This document shows, piece by piece, positions 47,440-60,670 of a stretch of 64,000 nt of DNA; position 1 is the stretch's first letter, and each line of letters opens with the position of its first letter. The notes beneath the pieces were generated by a model, which worked only from the letters and a program-made list of their open reading frames with translations, was not told the DNA's origin and ran no database searches. The stretch lies in the NCBI GenBank assembly GCA_017590115.1, contig JAGGNK010006471.1, forward strand, positions 62,001 to 126,000. Direction: 5' to 3'. This DNA is from Montifringilla adamsi (Eukaryota; Chordata; Aves; Passeriformes; Passeridae). The position numbers were made by a program, and so were the translations under genes.

Positions 47440-50400
47440 TTTAACCCTTCAACATTGACTGGAATAAACAGATGGGCTGTTTGTCTTGGAAAAATTACTA
47501 ACTTTTTTGTATGTTTCAACAAGGTGTTTAAAATTTAGGGGAGGAGAAGGAAGGATAGGCTTCAAGACTGGTGTTTGTAGGAAGCAGAAAAATTAGTTCA
47601 TACAAAGGATTTCATCAAAATCTTACATGTGAAGAAAGGACCAAGTCTGAAAGGCTTAAATTCTGACTTTTTAGTAATTTTACAGTAGGACGATATTGCA
47701 CTTCCTTTTCAGATTTGTGTTCCACTGCTGCTCTACTTATAAACTAGACTCTGATGAAGAACATTGTAGAAGGAGAATTGCAGAAATAAGAGGGGCTGCA
47801 TGGTTTGAAGTCATGTACACAAGTCCAGTGAGTGTGAGGGAGCTGTGGGGTGAGGTGGGCAATCAGCAGAGGAGCAGGACATCACTCAAAGCCTCCCTGG
47901 CAGAGGAAGAGTTCAGAAGGGACCATCCCCACCCTGAGGTACTTTCCCATGTGTGCCTCTGTTCCTGTAGAACAGGTGTCAGCTTGTGCTGTCACCATAC
48001 CTTCGTGTGGGGAAAGAGCACTGATGGAATGAGGAAGAGGTTTTTTTATGTGTTCCTGGGTAGGATTAAATCCCAAACAATTGTTTTATCTTCCTGAGCT
48101 TGGTAATCTTCCAAGAAAATCAGTGAGCAAATAGCACCCTAATACTTGATCTGCTTCCTGAATGATCCCTGATCATGCAACAAATGTGCCAGGGTATTTC
48201 CAATACCTCTCATGAGCAGGTAAACACCATATTCTACTGCAATTCCATCTCTGCTACATAGCCTTGGCTGTCAGTGCCAGAGCTGTGCAGGTTGTAACAC
48301 AGAAAGGTGTACTATGCCTTGCTAACAGAGATGGTGTGTTTTCCCCAGTCAGAGGATGTTTTGGGAAATGTGACAAATTATTAATCCTTCAAAATACTGC
48401 AGCCTTACAATAGAACAGAATGGAATGTGGTTATCAAACAGCAACCGTGGCATATTTTAGAGTTATTTTAATCTTGATAAAGTTGCGTAACTGATTTTTT
48501 CCTAACAGTAGGCAAACCAAAAAGGTGAACAGCGTGAACTGCTAAACTCTTAGAAAAGTGAGCACTGCAACCCACTGTGCTTAAATCAAGGTACCATAAG
48601 GGAAGACTTTCTTAAGTGGTTTCTAGTGGTGAGCTGGAGGTAGCAACACCTGTAGCCTTACAAGTGTTCCCAGCTTTAGTGCTTCAGAGATGCTGAGGTA
48701 AAGTTTGCAAATCTTTGAATGAACTCTCTCCTCTTTCCTGGTTCACATGGGCTTTGTGAAGCACTAATCAACCTTACAAGCCTGACATTTTCCCATGCTG
48801 TTGTTATGAGGAATGTGGAGACATTAGATGTGAAATACAATCACAGATTTTAAAGACTTGCAGTGTGTCTCTGTTGCACTGATGTATCTATAATAACTTA
48901 AAGAAAAAGCTTCAGTGGTAAACTTTAATGGGCATGCTCCTGGACAGTGACTATCAATCTGAATGCAGCCTTTAGACTGGGTCCATAGTCAAGCTGAAGG
49001 TGCTCCGGCATGATCAATATATGTAATTTACAGTGTGCATGGTATTTCCAGTGTTAAAAAACATCGTGACTTCAAAGAAAATGTTTTTTCCTGGATTTGT
49101 TTGAGCTGCTTATCAGGCACAAAGTGTGTTCCAGGCTTGGCTATTATTAAATTGAAGCACTATAAAAAGATTAGTCAAAATGCCCAGACACTGTCAGCAC
49201 TGATAATGCTCTTCTGCAGCCTCCTAATGAAAAAAAGACAAAGATTATGTAACTTATCTGCCTGATATTTTAATATCCCTTGCTCCTAAAAAAAACATGT
49301 TTGAAAAATGCCTTATATGCTGTAAAATCTGTTAGTACAAATATATGCTGTGAAAGTACCATTAACAATGTATTGGATTGTCTGATTCCTTTTAGAGACT
49401 TAATGTTTTTATTCGTAGATAAAAAAGCCAGAGTTCATTCCTGGAAAATTTTTGGAGATAGGGATTGTAATCTTTTCCCTCCTCCTCTTCTAACTTGGAA
49501 AAGAAAAAGTGTTATTGCCTTTGATTAGACTTGGACATACCAGAACATGGCTCTGTGTGGGAACAATTGCAAGATTCTTTTTTCAGAAGGTATTTTTATG
49601 TATTCCTGTGCAGTCTCTGGATTTGTAGTTTGTAAAGGGATGCATAAAAGGTTCTGAAAGAAGAATCCATAGATTGCAAGGTTAAGGTTTGTAAAGGCAC
49701 AAGTTTCTGTGCTGTGTATATGGGAGGAGCGGGCATGAAGAGAGGCTGTGTCATTGGTTTGGTCACCTACATTCGGGTGTCATTACATTCCTTTTCTGGG
49801 GCTCTGAGTAGTTTATGTACAATTGAAAAGGAAACGTGTTCATGTCACTTCTGGGTATTTTCCTTATGTTTTGGTTTTACTGTCTTTGTGACATTGCATG
49901 GTACTTCTAGCTGTGGGTATTACTTGTGATTAGAGTTTCTGCTTCTCAGGTAGCATGGAAAGGTTTAATTGGACTCTTCTGTAGTCCAATGATTACATAT
50001 TATTACAATTATTATAAGTTCATATTATTACATGTAGTAGTAATACGCCAGTTTATGTACTCTGTGATGGTCTTTGAGTTCAAAGATTCTAAGGGATGGA
50101 GGTTTGGTATGGGGATCTGATGCTGTAAAGAAGGCTTTTTGACACTGGTGACAAACTGCCTTAGGCAGTCCCATGTCAGAATTTCCCATATAAATTAATT
50201 GTATGAATGATGTATATTTTCTGTAGATTTAGATTTTAACTATCTCTAATGAATAGAAATATTCATTAAGACCCTGGAAATTGGCTTACATGTTTTCTCT
50301 CTGTTGTAATTATATATGAAAATTTGTCATTAAAATCAAAATATTGACAGAAATCTTTTCAGCCCTCCCAAACATAAAGAAGTATTTTTTCAGTATGCTT

Positions 50401-51545
50401 AGCTATACCCCTTATGGCTGTTTGTAGTATTATTGGTTGCATGCTAAGTTTTATACATTACCCTCAGTAACCTTTGCAGATTTTTGAAATGCTTCAGAAG
50501 GTGGTTGCTGGATTTTATTGCAGGTTATTGGGACATCACTAAAATGTAGTACATCCCAAAACAGAAATTTACATCAGGATTATGGCCATCTACTGATAAC
50601 TGAAATAAGGTACTGTTTTAAAAACAGGCCATTTATGCATTTTAAAATGTGAGGCTATTTCAGTGTTTGATAGGTTCACAACAGCACCTCTGGCTTCTGA
50701 TCTGCCAGAATAACTTCTTGAAACATTGCCAAAAAAAGTAAATTGTTTGGTTGCAGTGATGGAATTATAATTGTCAACACAGAACTGTGATTCATGGTTG
50801 TGGTGACAGACTACAAGATCGTTACTATGCTATGTGGAAAGTCCAAAACTATTCCAGTGACAACTCAACTGTCCTTCTGAACCGCCTCCACAGAGGTTTG
50901 GCTGAAGGTGGCGTTCCCACAAAGCAACACAGGTGCTTGCCTATCTTGAAAAGTCTTCCCTTTGCAGACTGTAAACCCAAAAGTCACATTTGCTTGCAAA
51001 GACATGTTATCTGGTCTTCATCTACAAGAGGCTGTGATAATCCTATCCCAACTGTGCTGGTTTGCTTCCTATCCTTCAGGGGACTGAATGCCTCTAGTTT
51101 GATAATCTTTTGAACTTTGCATCCTATCTAAATTGCACAGTTTGTTTGCTGTTAATCTGTTGCCAGGTGGGAGGTAGTAGAATCTAGCTGGCTGTTAATT
51201 GTACTTGGGACTGCCACTCCTCAAGTGGCATGTCAGCTGAATCGTCCTTCCTTTGCCTGGATTCATGTGCTTGGGTTTTGCAGCCATGTGCAGAAACCAA
51301 AGTGGATATTTGTCATCTGCAGAAAAGACAAGGTACCCCCTTTAGAATGGTGTACTGAGAACTGTCCTTCGCTGTTTTACATGTTTGACTTTTTTTCCTT
51401 TTTACATTACATATAAAATGTTTCATCTTAATAAGTTGCTTTTTTAATCTCTCTGTGTTTTTGGGGTTTTTTTGCAGTATTGTACAGCTTAATTTTTTCC
51501 AAGCTACCGATGCTGCTCTTGTCTAATTTACTGACTTAGGGGATG

Positions 51546-51654
51546 GTTTTTTTGGTTTTGGGCTTTTTTTGGGTTTTTTTGGTTTTTGTTGTTGGTTTTT
51601 TTGTTTTGGTTTTTTGGTTTTTTGTTTGGTTTTTTTTTTTTTTTGCGTTTTTTT
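51546..51654. repeat. T-rich tract with GG/GGG interruptions
   Basis: Over 100 bases almost entirely T and G, in GGTTTT-type units, like the tract at 7.5 kb. Confidence 0.95.
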
Positions 51655-52540
51655 AACTGAGTTCCCAGTGTACTTGGATCTTTTTATTTTAAAAACTCAT
51701 AGTGGTTGACCTGTTCATCAGTTGGTTCTTTCTTTTTGTGTGTTGTGATCTCACTCATGTACGAAGAGATTATTCTCTCTTGATGTTTGGTGTAGCACAG
51801 GTCAATGATCTACCAGGTATAACACACCTGGTGGAAGGTCTGGCCCATGCTAACTAATAATGCAGTTAATTTCAGTGAAATACATAAGTAAAGTAAATCT
51901 TTGAGAGAATTTTTTTTTTTTTCTGCCTGAAGAAAATAGGGTATATGTAAAGAAAAAAAATTGTTAACAGCATTTCCAATTATATTTTTCTGTCTTATGA
52001 GGTGTAGGATTAAAGAATGGACAGAATCTCTTTATTTCTCCTCTTCCACTAATGGATGTCTTCCCTGTGGAGCAAAATAGGAAAAAAATGTATTGATTCA
52101 TAGATGTCAAGTCATAATTGCATGGAGATCTGTATTAATTTAGTTACTTGGTGAGAGAGATCTGCAAAATGCAGAACTTTTTTTCCATGCTTTTTAAAAC
52201 TTACAGATTCTGTCTCACATTCTGCAGGGTTGAATACCTATGAATACCCGTAATTATCTTTCTTTGTGAAACTCCATGTGGTTGAATTTCAATACCTACC
52301 CCTTCTGGAATGAAAATAATTGTGCTAATTGCTTTTCATGAAGGTAGATTTTCTCCTTTCCTGTGAGAATTTATTTTAACTTCTGTATTTCTGAATTGTG
52401 TGTTAGGCTGAATCTCTTTTTATAGTATATTTAAGCATTTTAAATATAATGATTGATGCCGATGAGTTATAGGTAAGTGTCATATCTCATTCAGAATGTT
52501 ACATAATCATATTCTTAAGTAATGAGATGTCATTTCCCTT

Positions 52541-53310
52541 TATAGAATCACAGAGTGGTTGAGGGACCTCTGGTGATCCCCTGGTGTAAGCCCCTAATCA
52601 GGTGGGATTAACTAGAGCTGAGTGTCCAAGACTGTGAAAAGCTTTTGGATATCTCCAAGAAGGGAGACTCCACCACCCCCCTGAGTAACCAGTGCTGGGT
52701 CACCCTCACAGGGAGAAGGAGTTTCCTGATGTTCAGAGGGAACCTCCTGTGTTTCAGTGTGTGCCTATCACTTCTGGTGCTGTCACTGGGCTCCTCTGGA
52801 AAGAGCCTGGATCCGTCCTCCTTGCAGCCTCCCTGCAGGAGTTCATGTACATTGGTGAGATCCCCTGAGACTTTCCTTCTTCAGGATGAACAGACCCAGC
52901 TTTCTCAGCTTTTCCCCATAAGAGAGCTGGAGTCCATCCATCATCTTGGTGTCCCTTTGCTGACAGTATGTCCATGTCAGTTTTGTGCTGGGGAGCCTAG
53001 AACTGCACCCAGAACTCCACAGCAGGTCACACCTGTGGCCTCACCAGCTCTGAGAACAACAGAAGTCTCACATAGCTTGATCTGCTGTCAATATTTTGCC
53101 TAATCCAGCCCAGAATCTATCCATCTTCTTTGCAGCAAGAGCATATTGCTGGCTCACATTCAGTTTGATGTCCACCCGCTTCCACAGGCCTCTTTCCCTT
53201 CAGAACCTTCTCCCACAGAGCTTTTCCAGGGAGAGGTCTGAGTGAAATCTACAGCTGTGATCTTGATTTTTGACCACCTCTCTCCTCTCTGAATCATAAA
53301 CTCCACTGTC
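52541..53310 (-). mobile_element. CR1 LINE fragment, antisense
   Basis: The plus strand begins TAGAATCACAGAGTGGTTGA, the reverse of the CR1 3' tail, and continues through reversed CR1 3' landmarks: ATATCTCCAAGAAGGGAGAC, CTGGGTCACCCTCACAGG, and TTCCTGATGTTCAGAGGGAA. It then runs into the further upstream block with GAACTGCACCCAGAACTCCA and TTGCTGGCTCACATTCAG. The 152-codon plus-strand open frame at 52645-53103 is only the antisense of this repeat. Confidence 0.9.
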
Positions 53311-56300
53311 TTGTGGTTATGAAAGTGGTCAAATAATATTTCTGTAAGTGCATGAATTGTTGTGCCTTTGAAAATGATAGGAGCACGGTATATATTGGAA
53401 TAAAATAAAAAAAAATTAGAAACACCAAGGGAACTTTCTGTGAATAAACAAAATACTCACTTGCAGAATATTTATTGAATTAATTGTGTCAGAAACTTTT
53501 CTGTCTTGGAGTGGCAAGAGAGGATAGTATCCTAGCATGAATAATTCCTTAAAAGGAATTAGTAAGCTTCAGAAATTGTCAGTTTATTTAAACATTTACT
53601 TTCATTCTGTTGAATGGTATGATTAGAATTCAGTAGATTTTTTTCATTGTTCTGATCTAAAGAAAAAAAGGCAAAGTGCTACAAAGGATGATCTACACTG
53701 ATGAAAAAGAGGAAAACATTAGAAGGGGAAAACCTTTCCACTGTTTGTGCCTTTGCTGCTAATTTTTAGAGCAAATTACAGTGGCTTTTCATGGAAGATG
53801 TTTTCCTTCCTAGAGAACAAAGGAAGAATTTTGCAGTTTTAGTTCTTACCAGATGTTGACATTATGTATGTTTTGTCTTGTATAATGCTGCCTTCATAAG
53901 GATCTGAAAAAGCAGTACTACAGAAATAAATCACAGTAGGGAAGTTTAAATTTAGATTTTGTTTTTTAAATACAGTAATGTGGGAGTTTCTAGTGATAAT
54001 GAGTTTTCTGTTAATCCATAATCCAGCTCAGTTTGTTCACTTAAATCAGCTTTGAAGTTAAACTTGGATTTCAAAGACACATTCATAGTAAATTCAGTCT
54101 AAAAAGAATGTGAATAATTCCGATGTGGATATGCATGTTCTGGATGTTTAGTACTGCATAATACCAAATCCCTGAGGATGACAAATTTATCTGGTAGATC
54201 TGTGTGTTACTGTCAGGCACTCATAGAACACCATTTCTGAGAAGCAGGAAATTCTACAGTGATTAAAGTCCACACACAGTCTGGCTCATTCACAATGTAT
54301 AAACACAGTTCCCAATGGATCAAAACAGAGTTAAAAATTATTCCCTTTCCCGTGAAAGGACTTTTTCTTAGCACCACTGTTCTATTACGGTCATGCGAAC
54401 ACTGGTGCTTGGCACTGTCAGGATGGAGGAACTCCTACAGTGTAGGAAAAGCTGAGGACAGGAATTAGCACCCATTGGGAAAGGGGGAGGGAGAAAGATG
54501 TCAAGAGGAAATACACCTCAAACTTAAGATAAGAAGGTATGTGAGTTTCCTGTGAACTTTTGCCATTGCTGATTCGTGACTTCAAAGGGTTTCAGGGCAT
54601 CATTCTGACAACTGAGTCTGCATTCACTTTTTAAATCTAACAGCAGAGATTTTACTGAGAAATGAAAATAATGGATTTATGTGGTCTTTTGAAGTCAATG
54701 AAGTAATTCACAGTCCAGTTATAGTTCAGTTTTTTGATGTTTCCTAGATTTTTTTCCCCCATCAAACTAGGCTGTGTCTAAAGCTGTGCTATTTATTTGT
54801 CTGCATGGGAATTGTGAACAGTTGGTAATGATGGTCTTACATCATCTATCTGACTTATCCTGGAATAGTTAAAGAAACATGCTACCAAGATTTAGTGATT
54901 ATTGTTTATTTAGACCAAGTGTCAAACCCTGTCTTTTGTACAGAAAATATAAATAGAACAACTGATAAAGTAAGCTTTGTATTAGATTTGAAATCCAGTA
55001 ATATGCAGTACCATTGCCATGACAGTGACGCTTTGTCCCTTATAGTGCATTTTGTTTAAGGATTCAAGCAATTCTGTCATTGTTAAGTATAAGAACTTAA
55101 ATTTCAGTTTATTAATTTCACTGTGTTACCATGATTTATCAATAATCTTATTCATCAAACTAGTATTTCAATTGAAGTTACTTGGCTTGGCCTTGCAAAG
55201 AGGAATGTATCTAGCTGGAGCATGGTTATGAAATTATACTTGAAACAGTTTTTTAGCAAAACAAAGATTTTTAGAGGATTTTACTGATAGGCTGAATTGG
55301 TACAGGCTTTTTTAAAGAATGACAGTGTTGTAGCATTAATGTGGATTTTGTGGCATTGCTTGAAGAGACAATGTGATCTAGTAACTTAGAGAAAATAGAT
55401 TTTTGAAAAAGGTGACTGTGGCACAGAGAATTTCTAGCCCATGAAGTCTTCCAATTTATATATTTTAAGATAAATTGTCAGCATTCTTTTTCTCCTGTTC
55501 ATAATAGTTGTATTTAGAGCCTGGTAGCTTAATCAGCAGATGTTCATTTGGTTTTATAGTTTGCCTCTGAGTAGACTTTTCTGCTTCTTTGTTTTCTGTG
55601 CCTGCAGTTCATTCTCTTCTGTCCTCCTTAGAGCTTCACTAAATGCACTGTGTGTTCTCAGCTTTCATTAGCCTTTTCTTTCAGCTCCCTTGCAGTTGCT
55701 TATTTATTGTTGCTGCCCTTGATCCCTTTGCCTTTTGCATGTGCTAGTCTACTTCTTCCCTGTCTCTGTCCTTTTATTTATGTTGCACTCCAAGACTGTA
55801 CAGGGTCCTCCAGAGTTCTCACTGATATTCTTCAGTCAAGGAAGATGGAATCCCTCCTCTGGCAGGACTGACTGTGTGAGGCTGCAGGTGCTTGGAGAAA
55901 GGGCTTGGTTCTCTTGGCACAAAGGCAAGCTTCTGCCCCGTGATTAATTAGCATGATGTTTCAGCAAATGAACTGTTGCAATTAAACCAGTACAGTAGTG
56001 GAACACAATGAGCAACAGCGCCGAAGGCTGGCATGAGCTAGGGGAGGCTGATCCCAAGTGATGTTGGTCCAGCAAAACCATTTTGACAAAAACCCATTCC
56101 TATTGTGTACCTATAGATACAGAGTTCCTGAAGATTACACAGTATTTAAAAGCCTAACGATGAAAGTAAGATTTATGGAGAATTTATGGATTGAGTTTTT
56201 TGCCTTAGGAGTTTTTTGTTGTCGAATACTTTGTGCAAAGTCAAGCTTCCTTGACAAACTGACATTGTGAGAGGGCTTTTCCTGGAGAACCCAAAAGTTA

Positions 56301-59300
56301 TGATGGCCAGGCTGTTTTACTGAAATTCCTGTGTGTCGCATTACTGTTTTGCAAATAGCTGTCTCCTCAGAGTTTAGGTTTGATGACCACTGGCCATAAG
56401 TAATAATAGATCTTATGAGGGTACCTTTACCTTTTCCCTGAGAGCCCTCATGCAATCTCCTGAAATATCCTCTTCAGTAGCTTTTTTCCTGCGATGGCAT
56501 TTGTAAGCTCTCTGAATGTAGTTAGTTCTGGTTGTTCTGAACTGTAGTAATAGTAATTTGCAAATGTCATATGCCTTGAAGTTCCACTGTGCCACTACTG
56601 TTTCTTCTTCTTGCCTAAAGCCAGAGTATTACGGCAGCTTAAAAGGGAAAACAAAATGTTTAAGAAGAGAACAAAACATTACTGAATGCTTTGAGAATAA
56701 ATGCCTGTGAAGTTTAACTTAGTTCTGTTCCATCTGGTGGTTTACTAACTTGTCTGTGTCATTTTAACAGAAATTATGAAAAACAATTGATTTAGATAAA
56801 CTGAAACCTTTGTGACCAGAGGGAAGGCATGGACATTTCAGCATTGCTACAATGTCTCATGATATTAACCTGAGTTTTGCTGTCAGTGCTGCTGCATTTC
56901 TTGCATAAAATATAACATGCAGAAAGATGAAGACCTGGCAACATCCTAACAAGTGGTGTGCAATTCATAGTTATATGTCAAATACATTGATTATTATTAT
57001 GAACTCATTGCAATATAATAATTTTTCTATATAAGTTTAAATATTTTTAAATTTTTTTAAGCCCCACAAAAACATTGCTTCTCATTGTGATGAACTAAAA
57101 TGAACACTGAAGTAAAAAGATACTGCAAAGGACAGAGAGTGCAGTCCTTTGCTTGGTCATGTTCCCAGAAGTATTTCTTTGCACGCCTGACAGTATTTCC
57201 AAATTATAATTGAAATGTACCCATATAAAAATCTGTGGACACAAAACTAATACCATTTTTTTTTTTGTGACTCTTTTTTTTTGTCAAAGTGATTAAAAAA
57301 AAGTGCAATCCTAAACTACCTGGAAGTTGCAGTTTTACAGCACTGCTGTGAGGGTCCTGTTTAGTTTTAGTAAAATACTTTTAGCTAAGACTGGATGACA
57401 TGAAAAAAGTAACTCTTTGATGTTGTTGCCAAAAAATATTGATTGTCTAAGCAGTATACTAATGAAGATCACGTAATTTTATGTTAGTTGGACAAACTAA
57501 TACTTGAGGATTTAACTAATCTTGCAAATGGTCAGTGTTTACTGACATAGGCCTACCCATGTTCTTAGTGAGTTTTTATATGAAAGCTGAAGTTACCAGT
57601 ATGAAATTGAGTTCTACTTTTATTAAAAAGCTCAGTGCAGATTTAAGGATAGCATTTTCTAAGTGTTTTGTGGCTGAATGAGGTCTGGTGTCTTGTGATT
57701 CTGTTGAATTTTTTTTGTATGTGTTGGGACACATTGTAAAAGGTGTTTTTAACTGTTACAGAAAATACATGTGTATAATGGGGAAAAAAGACATAAATTA
57801 AAAGCAGTTTGATTTTCCACTTCATTAAAGCTCGTGAGCTGATTGGTGATTGGTAGGTTCCATACACAGGATAAAAACATGATTTAATTCCTTTAGGAAA
57901 AGGAAAATCAGTATGCTGAACCAAACACAAATAGAAGTGCTTTCCTATTGGGTCACGAATGGCAGTGTAGATGATCTATTACAGAACTTTCTGCTGGGGT
58001 AGCTGCAGAACATGAACAAAACCGCATGGGAATTTAGTATCCTGGAGCCTTCTAAAGCTGTAATATAGTCAGTTGTTTGTGGCATGCAACTTTTAAGAAT
58101 TACAGCAGGATTACTCGGACCGTTTTTAGCATGTAAGATTCTTGGAATGAATTCCAGTTGAGGTGAGGCAGAAAACCATTAGAGGCAGCAGAGATTCCAA
58201 ATGGCTAATTGTTTTAAAAGGAAAAGTAGTAAGTGCATGTAGTGTATTTCTCCCAGGACAAGAGGAAACTTGGTGATCTCTCCCTTCCCATGCTTAATTT
58301 AAGACGAGTAAAGATATTACTCTCATTTGTGTCTATTTATTTATTTACTGAGTTGTTCTGAGCAACAGTGAGTGATTTCACAGTTCTGAAAACACAAAAT
58401 GCTGTGTATCTACTACATATTACACGCCACTTTAAAACGTCAGTGATGTTGGGGAAAAGATGGCTGTTTTTCATTTGAGTTAGAAGAAGATAATCCATAG
58501 GCAGAGTATTTGCTGATGGAAAGAAAAAGACATTGTTTGAAACTTTTTTCTTAAGCTAAATTATTTGCAGAATCATGTTTTGGGAAATGAGGCTGACCCA
58601 TTCTGCTCTGTAAGGATCTGGATGTAATTTTTTCATTCTTTGCACACTTGATTGGAATCTCTAAAATCTGTCCATTAGTTTTTTATAAACTGTTGGTCAG
58701 TAATATTCTAGCTCTGTCCTCCCCCTGTTGAAGTCTAAAAGGACTGTTGTACTATAATTTTTGGCTCTTGGAATGTTCTATTTTAGAGCTTTATCAGAGT
58801 CTCTAAAATATTTCTCCCTCCTCCCTTTCCTCCTGGCTTCAGTTTTGAATGCATGAGAAATAGAGATGTTTTGATCAATGACATGCAGCTTTTCTGATGC
58901 TGTTGTGCCAATATATTTTTCTTTACTAACAGTGTGACATTAAATACTATTTTCCCCATGTTTTCCTTCATGTTTTCCTATTCCTGAAAGCTCTGCTTTC
59001 TCTGGACATGTTCCAGAGAAAAAGATGTTGTTTTCCCAAAGGATTACTTGAATTATATATCTAATGTAAAATCTGACAATCTCAAGGTCTGTTTCTTTAT
59101 ATCAAAAAGCTGATCTTAGTCTAAGCATGCTAGAGAACATATCTGAGAGTCTTAGAGCCACCATGAAGATAGACATGGTGAGAGGCCTGTCTTTGCTTTC
59201 TAATCGTCCTGATCAGTTCTGCGTCCTAACTGAAGATTGACCACTTGACCTATTGAATCAATATATCGCTTTATTGTGATAGAAATAATAATCTAAAAGT

Positions 59301-60636
59301 ATTACTTGTGCAGCTGTCTCATATTTTGAAAACCCTTTCTTCTATGATTCATGGAACTGATATAGCTGTTACTGAATATCTAGACTGTCCAGTGTCCAAA
59401 ATAATATTCTATCTGGCATCTCCTGAACAGAGCATAGGTACCAACTGAGCAAGAGGAATGGCAGTAATTACATCTTATCTTTGCTATGATATGTAGCTAA
59501 CAACACAGGATATCGAAATTAATAGACATCTATGAATGTATCCATTTATGTGTCATGTCTTTTAAAGCGGGTGGCAGTACATAAGAGTTTTTACTCTTAC
59601 CATAGATTTTAGCAAATTTTTGTTTTTTCCATTTAAAGAATTAGCTCTTCCATAAACCCCATGTTTCCATGTTTCTCTCTGGTTTAAAATACATTGTTTG
59701 ATAATAGTGTACTTTTGTAGCTTCAGCTGAGGTTCTTGGGATGACAATCTTTAACTCCAGGGTACATGATCTAACATCTCTCCTTGGCACTTGGTTCACT
59801 CAAAAAGTCTGTTATATTAATGTCTTTTAAATCTCAAATCAATTAAGAATTTATTTTGCATTGAATTTTGTCCAGGTTTTTTCTGTGCCTCATGGTTACG
59901 TCATGCTTTCTTGACTACAGCAAGTTCACTATCTTAATAAAGCAAAGATTTAAGAGAGCTATTCTCATGACTCATCTGCAAAGAATAACAAAAGGGCTTG
60001 ACATAAGAATAAATTATTCTTTAACAGACAGTGATTGTTCTTGATGGAGATGAAAACTGTGGATGAAATAAAACAAGCATGTCATGCTCATTTCATAAAA
60101 ACTATCCTGGTATAATCAGAATGGCTTTCAAGGGGTCAGAGGTCTATGCAAGTCATGAGGAATCATAATTTGCACAAACCATGTCTTTTTGGTCTTATTG
60201 ACTGTATCTCTTAAGAGCCACTCTTATGCAATGCAATTAATAGTCAAGGGAGTTTGGGTTTATGGTACATATTTGAAGTAAACTTTTTAATTGCTGGAGC
60301 TTTATGTTGTGGACTTTGACTAAGTGCATTAGTAAAATGTTTAATTTAAAGAAATTCTGTCACCCTGAAACGTAATCCTTTTAAATTTTTTTCTAATTCT
60401 ATTATTATTTGAGAGGAGACCATCTAAAGAGTCTATCTAAGAGTCAATTCCCTTGCCAGCAGTGTGATTTCTGCTTTTTGCTTTTTTCAAGGTATTTTTC
60501 TTTCCAGCAGTCAGTAAGAAAATTAATTGGTGTAAAATAAGCTTTCTAAAATATGCACAATGTAAAATACATTGAGTTAATTAAGCATTTTTCCTAAGCA
60601 ATAATTAATCTTGATACATCTGGTGTTGTCACCTTT

Positions 60637-60670
60637 TTGTTGTTGTTGTTGTTATTATTATTATTATTAT
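60637..60670. repeat. (GTT)n(ATT)n trinucleotide repeat
   Basis: About five GTT units are followed by about six ATT units. Confidence 0.92.

Noticed and set aside
47696..48097. 133-codon plus-strand frame with a locally GC-richer patch, considered as an extra MCC exon
   Set aside because: No match to MCC, and no clear acceptor-donor pair with consistent phase.
52645..53103. 152-codon plus-strand open frame
   Set aside because: It is the antisense reading of a CR1 fragment.
60637..60670. Repeats considered as a CRISPR array or structured RNA
   Set aside because: Simple trinucleotide repeat in vertebrate intron DNA; no spaced direct repeats of any CRISPR kind occur in the window.
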